Part shown: positions 1 through 8,057 of the stretch, piece by piece
Layout of the letters: every line of letters starts with the position of its first letter
Position numbering within the stretch: position 1 is the stretch's first letter
NCBI GenBank assembly: GCA_021773115.1
Contig: JAJFKS010000028.1
Location: forward strand, 62,001-126,000
DNA from: Woeseiaceae bacterium
Lineage (GTDB): Bacteria > Pseudomonadota > Gammaproteobacteria > Steroidobacterales > Woeseiaceae
Direction: 5' to 3'
DNA length: 64,000 nucleotides
Position numbers and translations under genes: made by a program
The notes under the pieces: generated by a model
What the model was told of the DNA's origin: nothing
What the model saw: the letters and a program-made list of their open reading frames with translations, nothing else
The model's database searches: none

Positions 1-1317
1 AATTACATCATCAGCCTGGGGCAACTCTGCCAGTGGCTGGGCGAACAGGCCGAGTCGATGGGCGTCAACGTGTTTCCTGGATTCGCGGCATCCGAGGTGC
101 TGTACGACGCCGACGCTAAAGTCATTGGTGTCGCAACCAGCGATATGGGCGTTGGCAAAAACGGCGAAAAGAAGGAGTCCTTCGTCGCGGGCTACGAGCT
201 ACTGGGCAAATACACGGTGTTTGCTGAAGGCGTGCGGGGCAATCTGGGCGAGCAGTTGATCAAGAAATTCGATCTGAGAAAGGATCGAGATCCGCAGCAC
301 TATGGCCTCGGTATCAAGGAAATCTGGGAGATCGACCCGGCTCTGCATGAGCCCGGACTGGTTGTACATACGGCGGGTTGGCCAATGGACCCGCATACCG
401 AGGGCGGTGGGTTTCTATACCATGCCGAAAACAACCAGGTATTCGCCGGATTTATCGTTGCACTCAATTATAGGAATCCACATCTGTCGCCGTTCAGCGA
501 GTTTCAACGCTGGAAGCTGCATCCGAAGATTCGCTGCTATCTTGAGGGCGGCAAACGAATCGCCTACGGTGCGCGCGCGGTGAACAAAGGCGGGCTGCAA
601 TCGCTGCCGAAGCTGACGGTACCAGGCGGACTGTTGATCGGTTGTGCGGCGGGATTTCTCAATGGTGCCAAGATCAAAGGTGCGCACACGGCGATCAAGA
701 CGGGCATGTTGGCCGCGGAAGGTATTCATGTAGCGCTGGCGTCGAACGAGGCGGGTGGCGAAGAATTGCGCGCTTTTGAAGAAGGGGTCAAGGCATCCTG
801 GGTCTACAAGGAACTCCATCAGTCCCGAAACTTTGGACCCGGGCTGCACAAATTCGGCAATTTCTGGGGCGCGGCGTTCGCCTTCATCGACCAGAATATT
901 TTCTTCGGCAAACTGCCGTTTACCTGGCACAACAGGGAGCCGGATCACGAGTCCCTCGACCGCGCATCGGACGCGAAGGTCATCGACTATCCGAAACCGG
1001 ATGGTCAATTCACCTTCGATCGATTGACGTCCGTGTTTTTGTCCAGCACGAACCACGAAGAGGACCAGCCTTCGCACCTGAAGCTGAAGGATGAATCCAT
1101 TCCAGTCGCCTACAACCTGCCGGAGTTCGATGAGCCGGCGCAACGCTACTGTCCTGCCGGTGTCTATGAAATCGTCGAAGAGGGCGGCGAGCCGAAGTTC
1201 CAGATCAACGCGCAGAACTGCGTTCATTGCAAGACCTGCGACATCAAGGACCCGAAACAGAATATCGTCTGGACGGTTCCCGAAGGCGGAGGTGGTCCCA
1301 ACTATTCCGGCATGTAA
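1..1317 (+). CDS. Electron transfer flavoprotein-ubiquinone oxidoreductase, C-terminal part (5' end outside window)
   Basis: The reading frame is open from the first base, so this is the C-terminal 438 codons of a longer gene. The family passes electrons from reduced ETF, generated by acyl-CoA and dimethylglycine dehydrogenases, to ubiquinone at the inner membrane. Visible support is the HTAGWPMD segment typical of ETF-QO and, near the end, the 4Fe-4S ligand pattern CPAGVYE followed by CVHCKTCDIKDP. The C-terminus (GGGGPNYSGM) is also family-like. The acyl-CoA oxidation genes that follow on the opposite strand fit the role. The ATG at 58 is internal, not the start. Confidence 0.95.
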   Translation, partial: NYIISLGQLCQWLGEQAESMGVNVFPGFAASEVLYDADAKVIGVATSDMGVGKNGEKKESFVAGYELLGKYTVFAEGVRGNLGEQLIKKFDLRKDRDPQHYGLGIKEIWEIDPALHEPGLVVHTAGWPMDPHTEGGGFLYHAENNQVFAGFIVALNYRNPHLSPFSEFQRWKLHPKIRCYLEGGKRIAYGARAVNKGGLQSLPKLTVPGGLLIGCAAGFLNGAKIKGAHTAIKTGMLAAEGIHVALASNEAGGEELRAFEEGVKASWVYKELHQSRNFGPGLHKFGNFWGAAFAFIDQNIFFGKLPFTWHNREPDHESLDRASDAKVIDYPKPDGQFTFDRLTSVFLSSTNHEEDQPSHLKLKDESIPVAYNLPEFDEPAQRYCPAGVYEIVEEGGEPKFQINAQNCVHCKTCDIKDPKQNIVWTVPEGGGGPNYSGM

Positions 1318-1334
1318 CAGCGCCGGCGGCTTGC

Positions 1335-2102
1335 TTACTTAGGCTGCATCCGTATCGCACCGTCGATGCGAATCGTTTCGCCATTGACGACTGGGTTGCC
1401 ATAGATAAATGCCGCCGTGTCGGCGTATTCCTCAGGACGGCCGAGTCTTGGAGGAAACGGAATCTGCTTGCCGAGCGAGTCGCGGACATCTTCCGGCATG
1501 CCCGCCATCATTGGTGTCATGAATATGCCGGGTGCGATGGTATTAACGCGAATGCCGAACTGTGCGAACTCGCGCGCCAATGGCAACATCATGCCAACGA
1601 CACCACCTTTGGACGCCGAATACGCGGCTTGACCAATCTGGCCTTCGAACGCTGCGACTGAGGCGGTACTGATGACGACACCGCGTTCACCCTCGGCATT
1701 CGGCTCGTTCAGCTGCATGACTGCTGCAGCCTCTTTGGTAACGATGTAGGTCCCAAGCAGATTGATCTGGATGACACGATTAAAATTTTCCGCGGGCCAT
1801 GGGCCGTCGCGGCCCAATGTGCGGCCGGCGGTCGCGATGCCGGCACAGTTGACCGCCAGCGTAATGCCGCCCATGAAGTCTTTTGCGGATGCTATTGCGG
1901 CTTTAACGGCTGCTTCATTAGCGACATCCGTGCGCACAAATAGCGATCGGTCTCCGAGTTTTTCGACACTGGCCGCGCCTTGCTCTTCGTTGATGTCCAG
2001 TAGAACAGCCTGGCCACCGGCCGCGATAACTCGCTCCGCTGTCGCGAACCCAAGTCCGGACGCCCCGCCAGTGATAACTGCTTTTGCTGCCTTGATATCC
2101 AT
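1335..2102 (-). CDS. Type II 3-hydroxyacyl-CoA dehydrogenase (HSD10-like short-chain dehydrogenase)
   Basis: A 255-residue classical short-chain dehydrogenase. The NAD-binding glycine motif TGGASGLG lies at residues 11-18, NCAG near 84-87, catalytic Ser about 147 and the YxxxK pair Tyr160/Lys164. The sequence resembles mammalian 17-beta-HSD10 and bacterial 3-hydroxy-2-methylbutyryl-CoA/3-hydroxyacyl-CoA dehydrogenases, which oxidise 3-hydroxyacyl-CoA to 3-ketoacyl-CoA in fatty-acid or isoleucine breakdown. It lies 15 bp downstream of a thiolase on the same strand, which would perform the next step, so the two are probably co-transcribed. Exact acyl-chain preference is inference. Confidence 0.88.
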   Translation of the reverse strand: MDIKAAKAVITGGASGLGFATAERVIAAGGQAVLLDINEEQGAASVEKLGDRSLFVRTDVANEAAVKAAIASAKDFMGGITLAVNCAGIATAGRTLGRDGPWPAENFNRVIQINLLGTYIVTKEAAAVMQLNEPNAEGERGVVISTASVAAFEGQIGQAAYSASKGGVVGMMLPLAREFAQFGIRVNTIAPGIFMTPMMAGMPEDVRDSLGKQIPFPPRLGRPEEYADTAAFIYGNPVVNGETIRIDGAIRMQPK

Positions 2103-2117
2103 TAACTGTCCTTGCGA

Positions 2118-3299
2118 TTAAAGTGTTTCAATTCCGATTGCGACGGCTTCGCCGCCGCCAATGCATAAAGAGGCGATGCCGCGCTTCAGTCCACGATTGC
2201 GGAGTGCGTGAAGCAAGGTAACGATTATTCGTGCACCCGACGCACCGATCGGGTGCCCCAGCGCGCAGGCGCCGCCGTTGACATTGACCCTGGCGTGATC
2301 GAGCCCTACGTCCACCATCGCCGCCATCGTGACACAGGCGAATGCCTCGTTTATTTCATACAAATCGACCGTATCCGGACTCCAGCCCAGTTTTTTGTGC
2401 AGCGCCTGAACCGCGAATACTGGCGCAGTTGTGAACCATTCGGGTTCATGCGCGAAACCGGAGTGACCAACGATCGTTGCCAGTGGATTGAGTCCGCGCT
2501 TTTTCGCTTCGCCGGCGCTCATCAGCAGCAACGCGGCCCCGCCGTCTGAAATGGAGGATGAACTGGCAGCCGTGACGGTGCCGTCTTTGGCAAACGCCGG
2601 CCCAAGCGTCGGAATTTTTTCGATTCGGGCGTTGCCGGGACCGTCGTCTTCAACGACTGTGACCTCGCCTTTGCGTCCGCTGATGCTTACCGGGGCAATT
2701 TCTGCATCGAATGCGCCATTGGCCATCGCCTCGCGTGCGCGTGTGACCGACGCAATCGCGAACGCGTCCTGGTCCTCGCGGCTAAAGCCATATTTTTGTG
2801 CTGTGATTTCGGCGAAGTGCCCCATCATGTTTCCGTCGTAGGGGTTTTGCAGTCCGTCAAAGAACATGTGATCCAGCACTTCCTGGTGACCCATGCGATA
2901 ACCGCCGCGAGCTTTGGGCATCAAATACGGCGCATTTGTCATCGACTCCATGCCGCCCGCCACGACGATATTGGCACTGCCGACGCGAATAAGGTCGTTG
3001 CCGAGCATGGTGGCTTTCATGCCGGAACCGCACACCTTGTTCAGCGTTGTACAGCCAGCACGTAACGGCAGACCGGCCTTGATCGCCGCCTGTCGCGCAG
3101 GGGCCTGCCCGAGACCGGCAGGGAGGACACAGCCCATCAGTACTTCATCAACATCCTCAGCATCGACACCCGATTCCTTGATACAGGCACGAATGGCGGC
3201 CGCTCCAATTTCGGGACTTTGTGCGCCTGAGAGTGATCCCTGGAATGCGCCCAGCGGGGACCGCTTCGCGGCAACGATGACAACTGTGTCGGAACTCAT
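2118..3299 (-). CDS. Acetyl-CoA C-acyltransferase (thiolase)
   Basis: A 393-residue thiolase. The acyl-accepting Cys90 sits in NKVCGSGMKA. The C-terminal half carries GGACALGHPIGASG with the active-site His, and LCIGGGEAVA with the second active-site Cys. It cleaves 3-ketoacyl-CoA to acetyl-CoA plus a shortened acyl-CoA, or condenses acetyl-CoA in the reverse direction. Its start codon overlaps the stop of the upstream plsC-like gene by 4 bp (ATGA), and the HSD10-like dehydrogenase follows, so the three form a lipid operon. Degradative versus biosynthetic direction cannot be decided from sequence. Confidence 0.93.
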   Translation of the reverse strand: MSSDTVVIVAAKRSPLGAFQGSLSGAQSPEIGAAAIRACIKESGVDAEDVDEVLMGCVLPAGLGQAPARQAAIKAGLPLRAGCTTLNKVCGSGMKATMLGNDLIRVGSANIVVAGGMESMTNAPYLMPKARGGYRMGHQEVLDHMFFDGLQNPYDGNMMGHFAEITAQKYGFSREDQDAFAIASVTRAREAMANGAFDAEIAPVSISGRKGEVTVVEDDGPGNARIEKIPTLGPAFAKDGTVTAASSSSISDGGAALLLMSAGEAKKRGLNPLATIVGHSGFAHEPEWFTTAPVFAVQALHKKLGWSPDTVDLYEINEAFACVTMAAMVDVGLDHARVNVNGGACALGHPIGASGARIIVTLLHALRNRGLKRGIASLCIGGGEAVAIGIETL

Positions 3300-4045
3300 A
3301 GTGATACGCCTTTATCTGATTCAGTCAGGTCGGGTTCGCCGAGTGCGGCAATTATCTGCTGTCTCGCGGCCTCTGCCAATTGCCGGTGGCTGGCGAAGTT
3401 CTCATCCCCAGGCGCAATTGCCGGCAAAACATCAACGACCAGCTCTGCCGGGCGTGGCAACCAGCGTCCGGACGACAACATTTTACGCGTACCGGAAATT
3501 GCGATCGGCACGACCGGCAGATCGCCTTTTATCGCAGCGACGAACGCGCCAGCGCGAAAACGGGCGACACCGGGCCCCAGTCGAAAGGTTCCTTCCGGAA
3601 AGAATCCCAGCGACTCACCACCCTGGGCAGCCTTGACCAGTTGTCTTGCGTCACGAGAGCTGCCGCTGGCTTCTTTTCGTTCGACAAACTTGGAACCGGA
3701 GCGACGCAATAGAAAGTGCACCACGGGTATGTCGCGCAATTCGCCTTTGATGACGAAGCCAAATCGTGCCGGCAAGTAGCCGTTCAGCAGGACGCCGTCG
3801 ATGAAACTGGCGTGATTGGCGACAACGATTGAACTGTCGGGAGGGAGATTGTCTATGCCTTTAACGGTCACCGTCACGCCGGCGAGGACGAAGATCAACC
3901 TTGCCGCCCCAGTAACCAGTCGCTGCCGTCGATGCAGGCCGGGTACCAGCAACGCGACAAGCAGTGAGAAAACGCAAGCAAGGGCGAAGCACATGAGCGC
4001 CCAGAGGCCCCAGGCGATGTCCAGTAATCGTGTGATCCAGTTCAC
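3296..4045 (-). CDS. 1-acyl-sn-glycerol-3-phosphate acyltransferase (PlsC family)
   Basis: A 249-residue inner-membrane acyltransferase with an N-terminal hydrophobic segment (about residues 8-35). The catalytic NHASFID box (His78, Asp83) and the substrate-binding FPEGTF box near 150 define the PlsC family, which adds the second acyl chain to lysophosphatidic acid. It heads an operon with the thiolase and the 3-hydroxyacyl-CoA dehydrogenase. A genome usually has several PlsC paralogues, and the coupling to beta-oxidation-type genes suggests a specialised one. A CRP-like palindrome lies 25 bp upstream of its start. Confidence 0.88.
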   Translation of the reverse strand: MNWITRLLDIAWGLWALMCFALACVFSLLVALLVPGLHRRQRLVTGAARLIFVLAGVTVTVKGIDNLPPDSSIVVANHASFIDGVLLNGYLPARFGFVIKGELRDIPVVHFLLRRSGSKFVERKEASGSSRDARQLVKAAQGGESLGFFPEGTFRLGPGVARFRAGAFVAAIKGDLPVVPIAISGTRKMLSSGRWLPRPAELVVDVLPAIAPGDENFASHRQLAEAARQQIIAALGEPDLTESDKGVSL

Positions 4046-4069
4046 TTTATGTTAACGCCTTGCGGTTTC

Positions 4070-4085
4070 TGTGACATCGGTCACG
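4070..4085 (-). promoter_or_regulatory. CRP/Vfr-like palindromic operator upstream of the plsC-thiolase-dehydrogenase operon
   Basis: The sequence TGTGA-N6-TCACG matches 9 of 10 half-site bases of the CRP consensus TGTGA-N6-TCACA. It lies in the divergent intergenic region between plsC (start 4045) and xerD (start 4274), close to the plsC side. Control of a lipid-oxidation operon by a CRP-family regulator is plausible, but the regulator itself is not in this window. Confidence 0.4.
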
Positions 4086-4273
4086 CCTGATCGCGGATAC
4101 GGTGCCCATACTGAATAACCTTGAAATATCCGTCGTTTGGCGGTGCATTGGCAGTATCAACGGGGTGTGCTGATACAGCGTTCCAAATTCGGAACGGCGT
4201 ATGCTACCAGCCTCAACGCCCCGTTGGCAGATGTATCGCGGCAAAGGATTGCGCGGCTAAAAAGTTGGACATT

Positions 4274-5209
4274 ATGGGAAGTAGCAAAAAAGAGAGCACT
4301 TCTGAGTCGTTGATCATCGCCCGTTCGGCAGAACTGGTGGATCAGTTTCTTGACGCTATCTGGATGGAACGGGGTTTGTCGAAAAATACCCTGGGTGCCT
4401 ACCGTGCCGACCTGATGACGCTGGCAAGAAGCCTCGCGGAGACCGGGAAAGCGATTGACGGAGCGGACAAGGCCGATCTACTGAGCTTCATCGCCAAGCG
4501 AGTGGAAAGTGGCGCCAAGCCACGGTCCACCGCGCGCCAGTTGTCGAGCTTCCGGCGCTTCTTCCGCTACATCATGCGCGAAGGCAATCGCAGCACGGAC
4601 CCAACTGCGGATATTGAAATGCCGCGAATCGGACGTTCGTTGCCGAAGTCCTTGTCTGAAGACCAGGTCGATTCCCTGCTCAATGCGCCGAACACCGACG
4701 AGCCACTGGGTCATCGTGACCGGGCCATGCTGGAGCTGCTTTACGCGACCGGCTTGCGAGTGTCAGAGCTGATCAATCTTAAACAGATGCAAATCAACTT
4801 TAATCAGGGCGTATTGCGCATTGTCGGCAAAGGCGATCGCGAACGACTGATCCCGCTCGGCGAAGAGTCGCAGCGCTGGCTGAAAGAATTTATCAATGGT
4901 CCGCGCATGGAGATTCTCCTCGAGCGCCAGACCGACTACCTGTTTCCTACACGACGCGGCGATCGCATGACCCGCCAGGCCTTCTGGCACATCATAAAAC
5001 GCTATGCCGAAAAGGCGGGTGTCCGCCAGAAGATGTCACCGCACAGCTTGCGGCATGCGTTTGCGACACACCTTCTGAATCGAGGCGCAGACCTTCGCGT
5101 CGTACAGATGTTGCTGGGACACAGTGATCTTTCAACAACCCAGATTTATACGCATGTCGCCAGGGAACGCCTGAAAGACCTGCACGGTGAGCACCACCCG
5201 CGCGGCTGA
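4274..5209 (+). CDS. xerD: Tyrosine site-specific recombinase XerD
   Basis: A 311-residue tyrosine recombinase. The N-terminal SAM-like core-binding domain covers about residues 18-105, and the catalytic domain carries Arg162 (ATGLRVSEL), Lys186 (GKGDRER), His257/Arg260 (HSLRHAF), His283 (LGHSD) and nucleophile Tyr292 (TTQIYTH). With XerC it resolves chromosome dimers at dif during division. The length and the lack of flanking phage genes argue for the chromosomal recombinase rather than an integrase. The ATG at 4274 was chosen because upstream in-frame codons are not Xer-like. Downstream dsbC is the usual xerD neighbour. Confidence 0.92.
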   Translation: MGSSKKESTSESLIIARSAELVDQFLDAIWMERGLSKNTLGAYRADLMTLARSLAETGKAIDGADKADLLSFIAKRVESGAKPRSTARQLSSFRRFFRYIMREGNRSTDPTADIEMPRIGRSLPKSLSEDQVDSLLNAPNTDEPLGHRDRAMLELLYATGLRVSELINLKQMQINFNQGVLRIVGKGDRERLIPLGEESQRWLKEFINGPRMEILLERQTDYLFPTRRGDRMTRQAFWHIIKRYAEKAGVRQKMSPHSLRHAFATHLLNRGADLRVVQMLLGHSDLSTTQIYTHVARERLKDLHGEHHPRG

Positions 5210-5331
5210 CTATTCGCCTAAAGCGGGTTCGGCTTCCCGAGTGGCTCTGGTAGACTTCGCAATATCGGGAACTGGTCGGCTTCGGTCCGGTCCTAACAAG
5301 CAAGCCACCCCCTTATTCAGGAACACGCACC

Positions 5332-6078
5332 ATGAGTCGTAAAACGAACGCCATTCTTTCTTGCCTGGCCCTCGGCCTGTTGGCGAGTGGACCGACATTG
5401 GCAGCCGATGATCCGGCAATTGAGGCGGTGCGCGCCAAAATGGGCACAATGTTCGAGGAAATTAAGCCCGAAAACGTCAACGCGAGCCCGATCGACGGTT
5501 GGTATACGGTGCAGAAAGGATCGATTGTCGCCTATGTGTCAAAAGACGGCCGTTACCTGTTGCAGGGCGACCTGATTGACCTGGACGAGCAAGTCAATTT
5601 AAGCGAACGCAGCCGCGTAGACGCGCGTCGCGTGCTGATTTCGTCGCTGGACGACGATCAGGGTATTCTGTTTTCGCCGCAAGAGGTGAAGTACCGGGTG
5701 ACGGTATTTACCGACGTCGAGTGCACCTACTGCCGCAAATTACACAGCCAGATCGATGATTACCTCGCACAGGGAATTGAGATTCGTTACATGCTGTATC
5801 CGCGCAACGGGCCGGCATCGCCGTCATGGAGTACGTCTGAAAATGTCTGGTGTGCTTCGGATCGGCAGGGGGCCCTGACCGCGGCAAAGCTCGACCACAC
5901 ATTTGCTTCGCACAAGTGCAACGCGTCATCGGTCACCGAAAGCTACATGCTTGGTCAGGATGTCGGACTAACAGGCACGCCCGCGATCGTGTTCGAAGAC
6001 GGCACGCTGATTAGCGGTTACCTGCCGCCCGAGGCACTGGCTGCCCGATTGCATAAAGCGACGAAAAGCCAGCCCTAG
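5332..6078 (+). CDS. dsbC: Thiol:disulfide interchange protein DsbC
   Basis: A 248-residue periplasmic disulfide isomerase. A signal peptide (residues 1 to about 25, ending TLAADD) precedes the dimerisation domain (KDGRYLLQGDLIDL at about 71-84) and the thioredoxin-like catalytic domain. The active site is C131-T-Y-C134 (E. coli DsbC has CGYC). The second conserved cysteine pair (VWCAS ... HKCNAS) and the cis-proline loop GTPAIV are present. It follows xerD as in many gammaproteobacteria and converges on the NUDIX gene with a 6-bp gap. Confidence 0.93.
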   Translation: MSRKTNAILSCLALGLLASGPTLAADDPAIEAVRAKMGTMFEEIKPENVNASPIDGWYTVQKGSIVAYVSKDGRYLLQGDLIDLDEQVNLSERSRVDARRVLISSLDDDQGILFSPQEVKYRVTVFTDVECTYCRKLHSQIDDYLAQGIEIRYMLYPRNGPASPSWSTSENVWCASDRQGALTAAKLDHTFASHKCNASSVTESYMLGQDVGLTGTPAIVFEDGTLISGYLPPEALAARLHKATKSQP

Positions 6079-6084
6079 CAGGCC

Positions 6085-6630
6085 CTAGTTTTTGAGTTTC
6101 AGGCGCTTACTGCGAATTTCTTGAAAGTGCACGCCATTGTCCTGGCCGTGATCTTCAAAGTACTTCTGCAGCGCGAAACGACCACTTGGAAACGCCAGCT
6201 CGTCCCAGGGGATTTCATCTTCGCTGAATAGGCGTGTGTCCAGGCTTTCTTCGCCAACACCGTAACCGCCGGTCAGAGTCCCCGTGAAGAATATGTGTAC
6301 TTGCCCGGCATCAACCATGTCGACCGATGCCAACTGATGCCCGATCGCAATCGGCGCCAGCGCTTCTTCCAGTGTTTCGCGAGCGGCACCGGCCGCCAGC
6401 GTCTCACCGAGTTCCATGAAACCGGCCGGAACGGTCCAGTAACCGTAACGCGGCTCAATGGAACGTTTGCACAGCAGAATCTTACCGTCGCTTTCGGCAA
6501 CACAGCCGACCACGAGTAGCGGATTCCGGTAATGCACAACTCCACAGTCGTCGCACACCGCGCGTTGACGATTGTCGCCAATGGGGATCAGGTAGCTTAT
6601 GTTGCCACCGCAATTGGAGCAGTACTTCAT
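6085..6630 (-). CDS. NUDIX hydrolase with N-terminal zinc ribbon
   Basis: A 181-residue protein. An N-terminal zinc ribbon has Cys4, Cys7, Cys26 and Cys29 (CSNCGG ... CDDCG). It is followed by a full Nudix box, GFMELGETLAAGAARETLEE, which binds the metal for pyrophosphate cleavage of nucleoside diphosphate derivatives. It resembles the NUDIX/zinc-ribbon hydrolases common in gammaproteobacteria; the substrate (NADH, ADP-ribose or other) cannot be told. A start four codons upstream at 6642 is possible. An open frame continues further upstream only because it runs through tRNA-Leu, so that extension is rejected. Confidence 0.85.
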   Translation of the reverse strand: MKYCSNCGGNISYLIPIGDNRQRAVCDDCGVVHYRNPLLVVGCVAESDGKILLCKRSIEPRYGYWTVPAGFMELGETLAAGAARETLEEALAPIAIGHQLASVDMVDAGQVHIFFTGTLTGGYGVGEESLDTRLFSEDEIPWDELAFPSGRFALQKYFEDHGQDNGVHFQEIRSKRLKLKN

Positions 6631-6650
6631 TGTGCAGGCCATATCCAGGA

Positions 6651-6735
6651 TGGTGCCGAGGGGGGGAATCGAACCCCCACTTCCGAAGAAACCGGATTTT
6701 GAATCCGGCGCGTCTACCAGTTCCGCCACCCCGGC
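6651..6735 (-). tRNA. tRNA-Leu (anticodon CAA)
   Basis: An 85-nt class II tRNA including an encoded CCA. The acceptor strand GCCGGGG pairs with CCTCGGC, with one G-T pair. The anticodon stem CCGGA/TCCGG encloses the loop TTCAAAA, giving anticodon CAA. There is a short variable arm and the T-loop GTTCGATTC. It sits 20 bp upstream of the NUDIX start on the same strand and so may be co-transcribed with it. Confidence 0.96.
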
Positions 6736-6785
6736 AAGGTGTGATGGGCTCTTGTGAGCGTTCGGGCCAGGCTCGAACGGCGCAC

Positions 6786-6814
6786 AGTATATTCGCCGCC
6801 GCGCGCTTCCGCAA
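6786..6814 (-). promoter_or_regulatory. Probable sigma-70 promoter of tRNA-Leu
   Basis: Read on the minus strand, TTGCGG and TATACT are separated by exactly 17 bp. The -10 box matches 5 of 6 consensus bases. The predicted transcript would start about 44 nt before the tRNA 5' end. It lies between tRNA-Leu and the divergent sigma factor gene. Confidence 0.5.
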
Positions 6815-6859
6815 AATAATGCGACCCTTTCCGACATGTAAGCATCTAAGATTCCAGAT

Positions 6860-7456
6860 ATGAGCAAGTTTGCGGACATCGAGATTGATCCGGGGATAGT
6901 AAGGCGAGCAGCCGAAGGTGATGCGCGCGCCCACGAGATCATCTATCGGGCATTTTCGACGCCCGTGTACTCAATTTGCCTCAGATTTACCAAAGCGCCA
7001 GCGCATGCGGAAGATCTGGTCCAGGAGACCTTCATCGAAATCATGCGCTCTATTGCGAAGTTTCGCGGTGAGGCGGCACTGGGAAGCTGGATCCGCCGCA
7101 TAGCGGTGACGAAGTCGCTGATGTTTCTGCGTTCGGCGTGGACCAAGCGCGGCCAGTCACTCGGCGATGACTGGGATGACATGACGGCGGGTGAGCCTGT
7201 CAGTCATGGCATCTCGAGCCATCCGAACGATGCGATGGATCTGGATGCGGCGCTGGCATGCTTGCCGGAGGTGAGTCGCGCAGTGGTCTGGCTACACGAT
7301 GTCGAAGGTTTCACACACAAGGAAATCGCCGGCTTGATGGGCAAGACCGAGAGTTTTTCGAAGTCGCAATTATCGAGGGCCTATCAACGATTGCGACCTT
7401 TACTGAGCGGAAATGAAGTCGCTCAACCGAATGGCGCAGCCATCGGAAGCTATTGA
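6860..7456 (+). CDS. ECF-type RNA polymerase sigma factor
   Basis: A 198-residue sigma-70 family factor of the extracytoplasmic-function type. Region 2 spans about residues 20-95, with the helical core EDLVQETFIEIMRSI and FRGEAALGSWIRRIA. Region 4 spans about 130-185 (LPEVSRAVVWLHDVEGFTHKEI), with the DNA-recognition helix after it. It redirects RNA polymerase to a small set of promoters in response to an envelope signal. Downstream lie a membrane-anchored protein after 15 bp and a PDZ protein, which look like its regulatory partners. It is transcribed divergently from tRNA-Leu. Confidence 0.88.
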   Translation: MSKFADIEIDPGIVRRAAEGDARAHEIIYRAFSTPVYSICLRFTKAPAHAEDLVQETFIEIMRSIAKFRGEAALGSWIRRIAVTKSLMFLRSAWTKRGQSLGDDWDDMTAGEPVSHGISSHPNDAMDLDAALACLPEVSRAVVWLHDVEGFTHKEIAGLMGKTESFSKSQLSRAYQRLRPLLSGNEVAQPNGAAIGSY

Positions 7457-7471
7457 CGGAGTTGCTGAATA

Positions 7472-8041
7472 GTGAGCAATGACAAGAAGGACGAGGAAAT
7501 GATTTGTGCATTAACGGCCGACGAGTTTGCCGCGTTGCGAAAGGGGCTCGACGAGCTTCCGGAAACCATGCCGCCGCGGCACGTCTGGCAAAAAATTCGC
7601 GAGCAAGCGGAGGCCGAGGGATTGTTCGTCAAGCCGTCAGCACGCGGGCATCGCAAGTGGTATGCAGGATTTGGTCTTGCCGCGGCAGCGTTGATGGCAG
7701 CGTTGTTGATGAGTGGAAACCAGGACCCAGGAATTGTTGTGCCGCCAGGACCGGCATCAAATTCAACCGATCTTTCGAGCCTGACAGTCCTGCAGGCACA
7801 GTCGCGACAATTGGAGCGAGAAATTCGTTCCTTGCCCGCTGAGCCCAAAGTCGCGCGAGCTAGCACAGTTGCGACAATGTCCGAGATCGAAGAGCGGATT
7901 GCCGCAATCGACTTTCAATTGAACGACACCGCGGCCGAGTGGGCCGAGGGCGACAAGGAAATTTTCTGGCGCGAACGCGTCAGGCTAATGAATTTGCTGC
8001 TGCAGTTGCGCTATGCGCAGGCGCAACGCACAGCGTATTGA
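7472..8041 (+). CDS. Single-pass membrane protein, probable anti-sigma factor
   Basis: A 189-residue protein starting with GTG 11 nt after an ACGGAG Shine-Dalgarno; an in-frame ATG at 7500 is an alternative. The N-terminal cytoplasmic part (about 65 residues) has no HxxxCxxC zinc anti-sigma motif. One membrane helix follows (about residues 66-86, rich in Ala/Leu), then a periplasmic part with predicted helical, charged segments (MSEIEERIAAIDFQLN). Position directly after an ECF sigma gene and this topology suggest it holds the sigma factor at the membrane. No recognised anti-sigma domain was seen, so the function is inferred from context. Confidence 0.6.
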   Translation: MSNDKKDEEMICALTADEFAALRKGLDELPETMPPRHVWQKIREQAEAEGLFVKPSARGHRKWYAGFGLAAAALMAALLMSGNQDPGIVVPPGPASNSTDLSSLTVLQAQSRQLEREIRSLPAEPKVARASTVATMSEIEERIAAIDFQLNDTAAEWAEGDKEIFWRERVRLMNLLLQLRYAQAQRTAY

Positions 8042-8057
8042 CCAGGAGTAGTACTTA

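Noticed and set aside
415-1227. 270-codon frame on the minus strand opposite the ETF-QO gene
   Set aside because: It is the antisense shadow of a strongly recognised protein and shows no family motif.
4274-5209. Integrase of a mobile element
   Set aside because: Length, motifs and the dsbC neighbour identify the chromosomal XerD; there are no direct repeats or cargo.
6643-6942. N-terminal extension of the NUDIX protein through the tRNA region
   Set aside because: The frame is open only because it crosses tRNA-Leu; the zinc ribbon starts at 6630.
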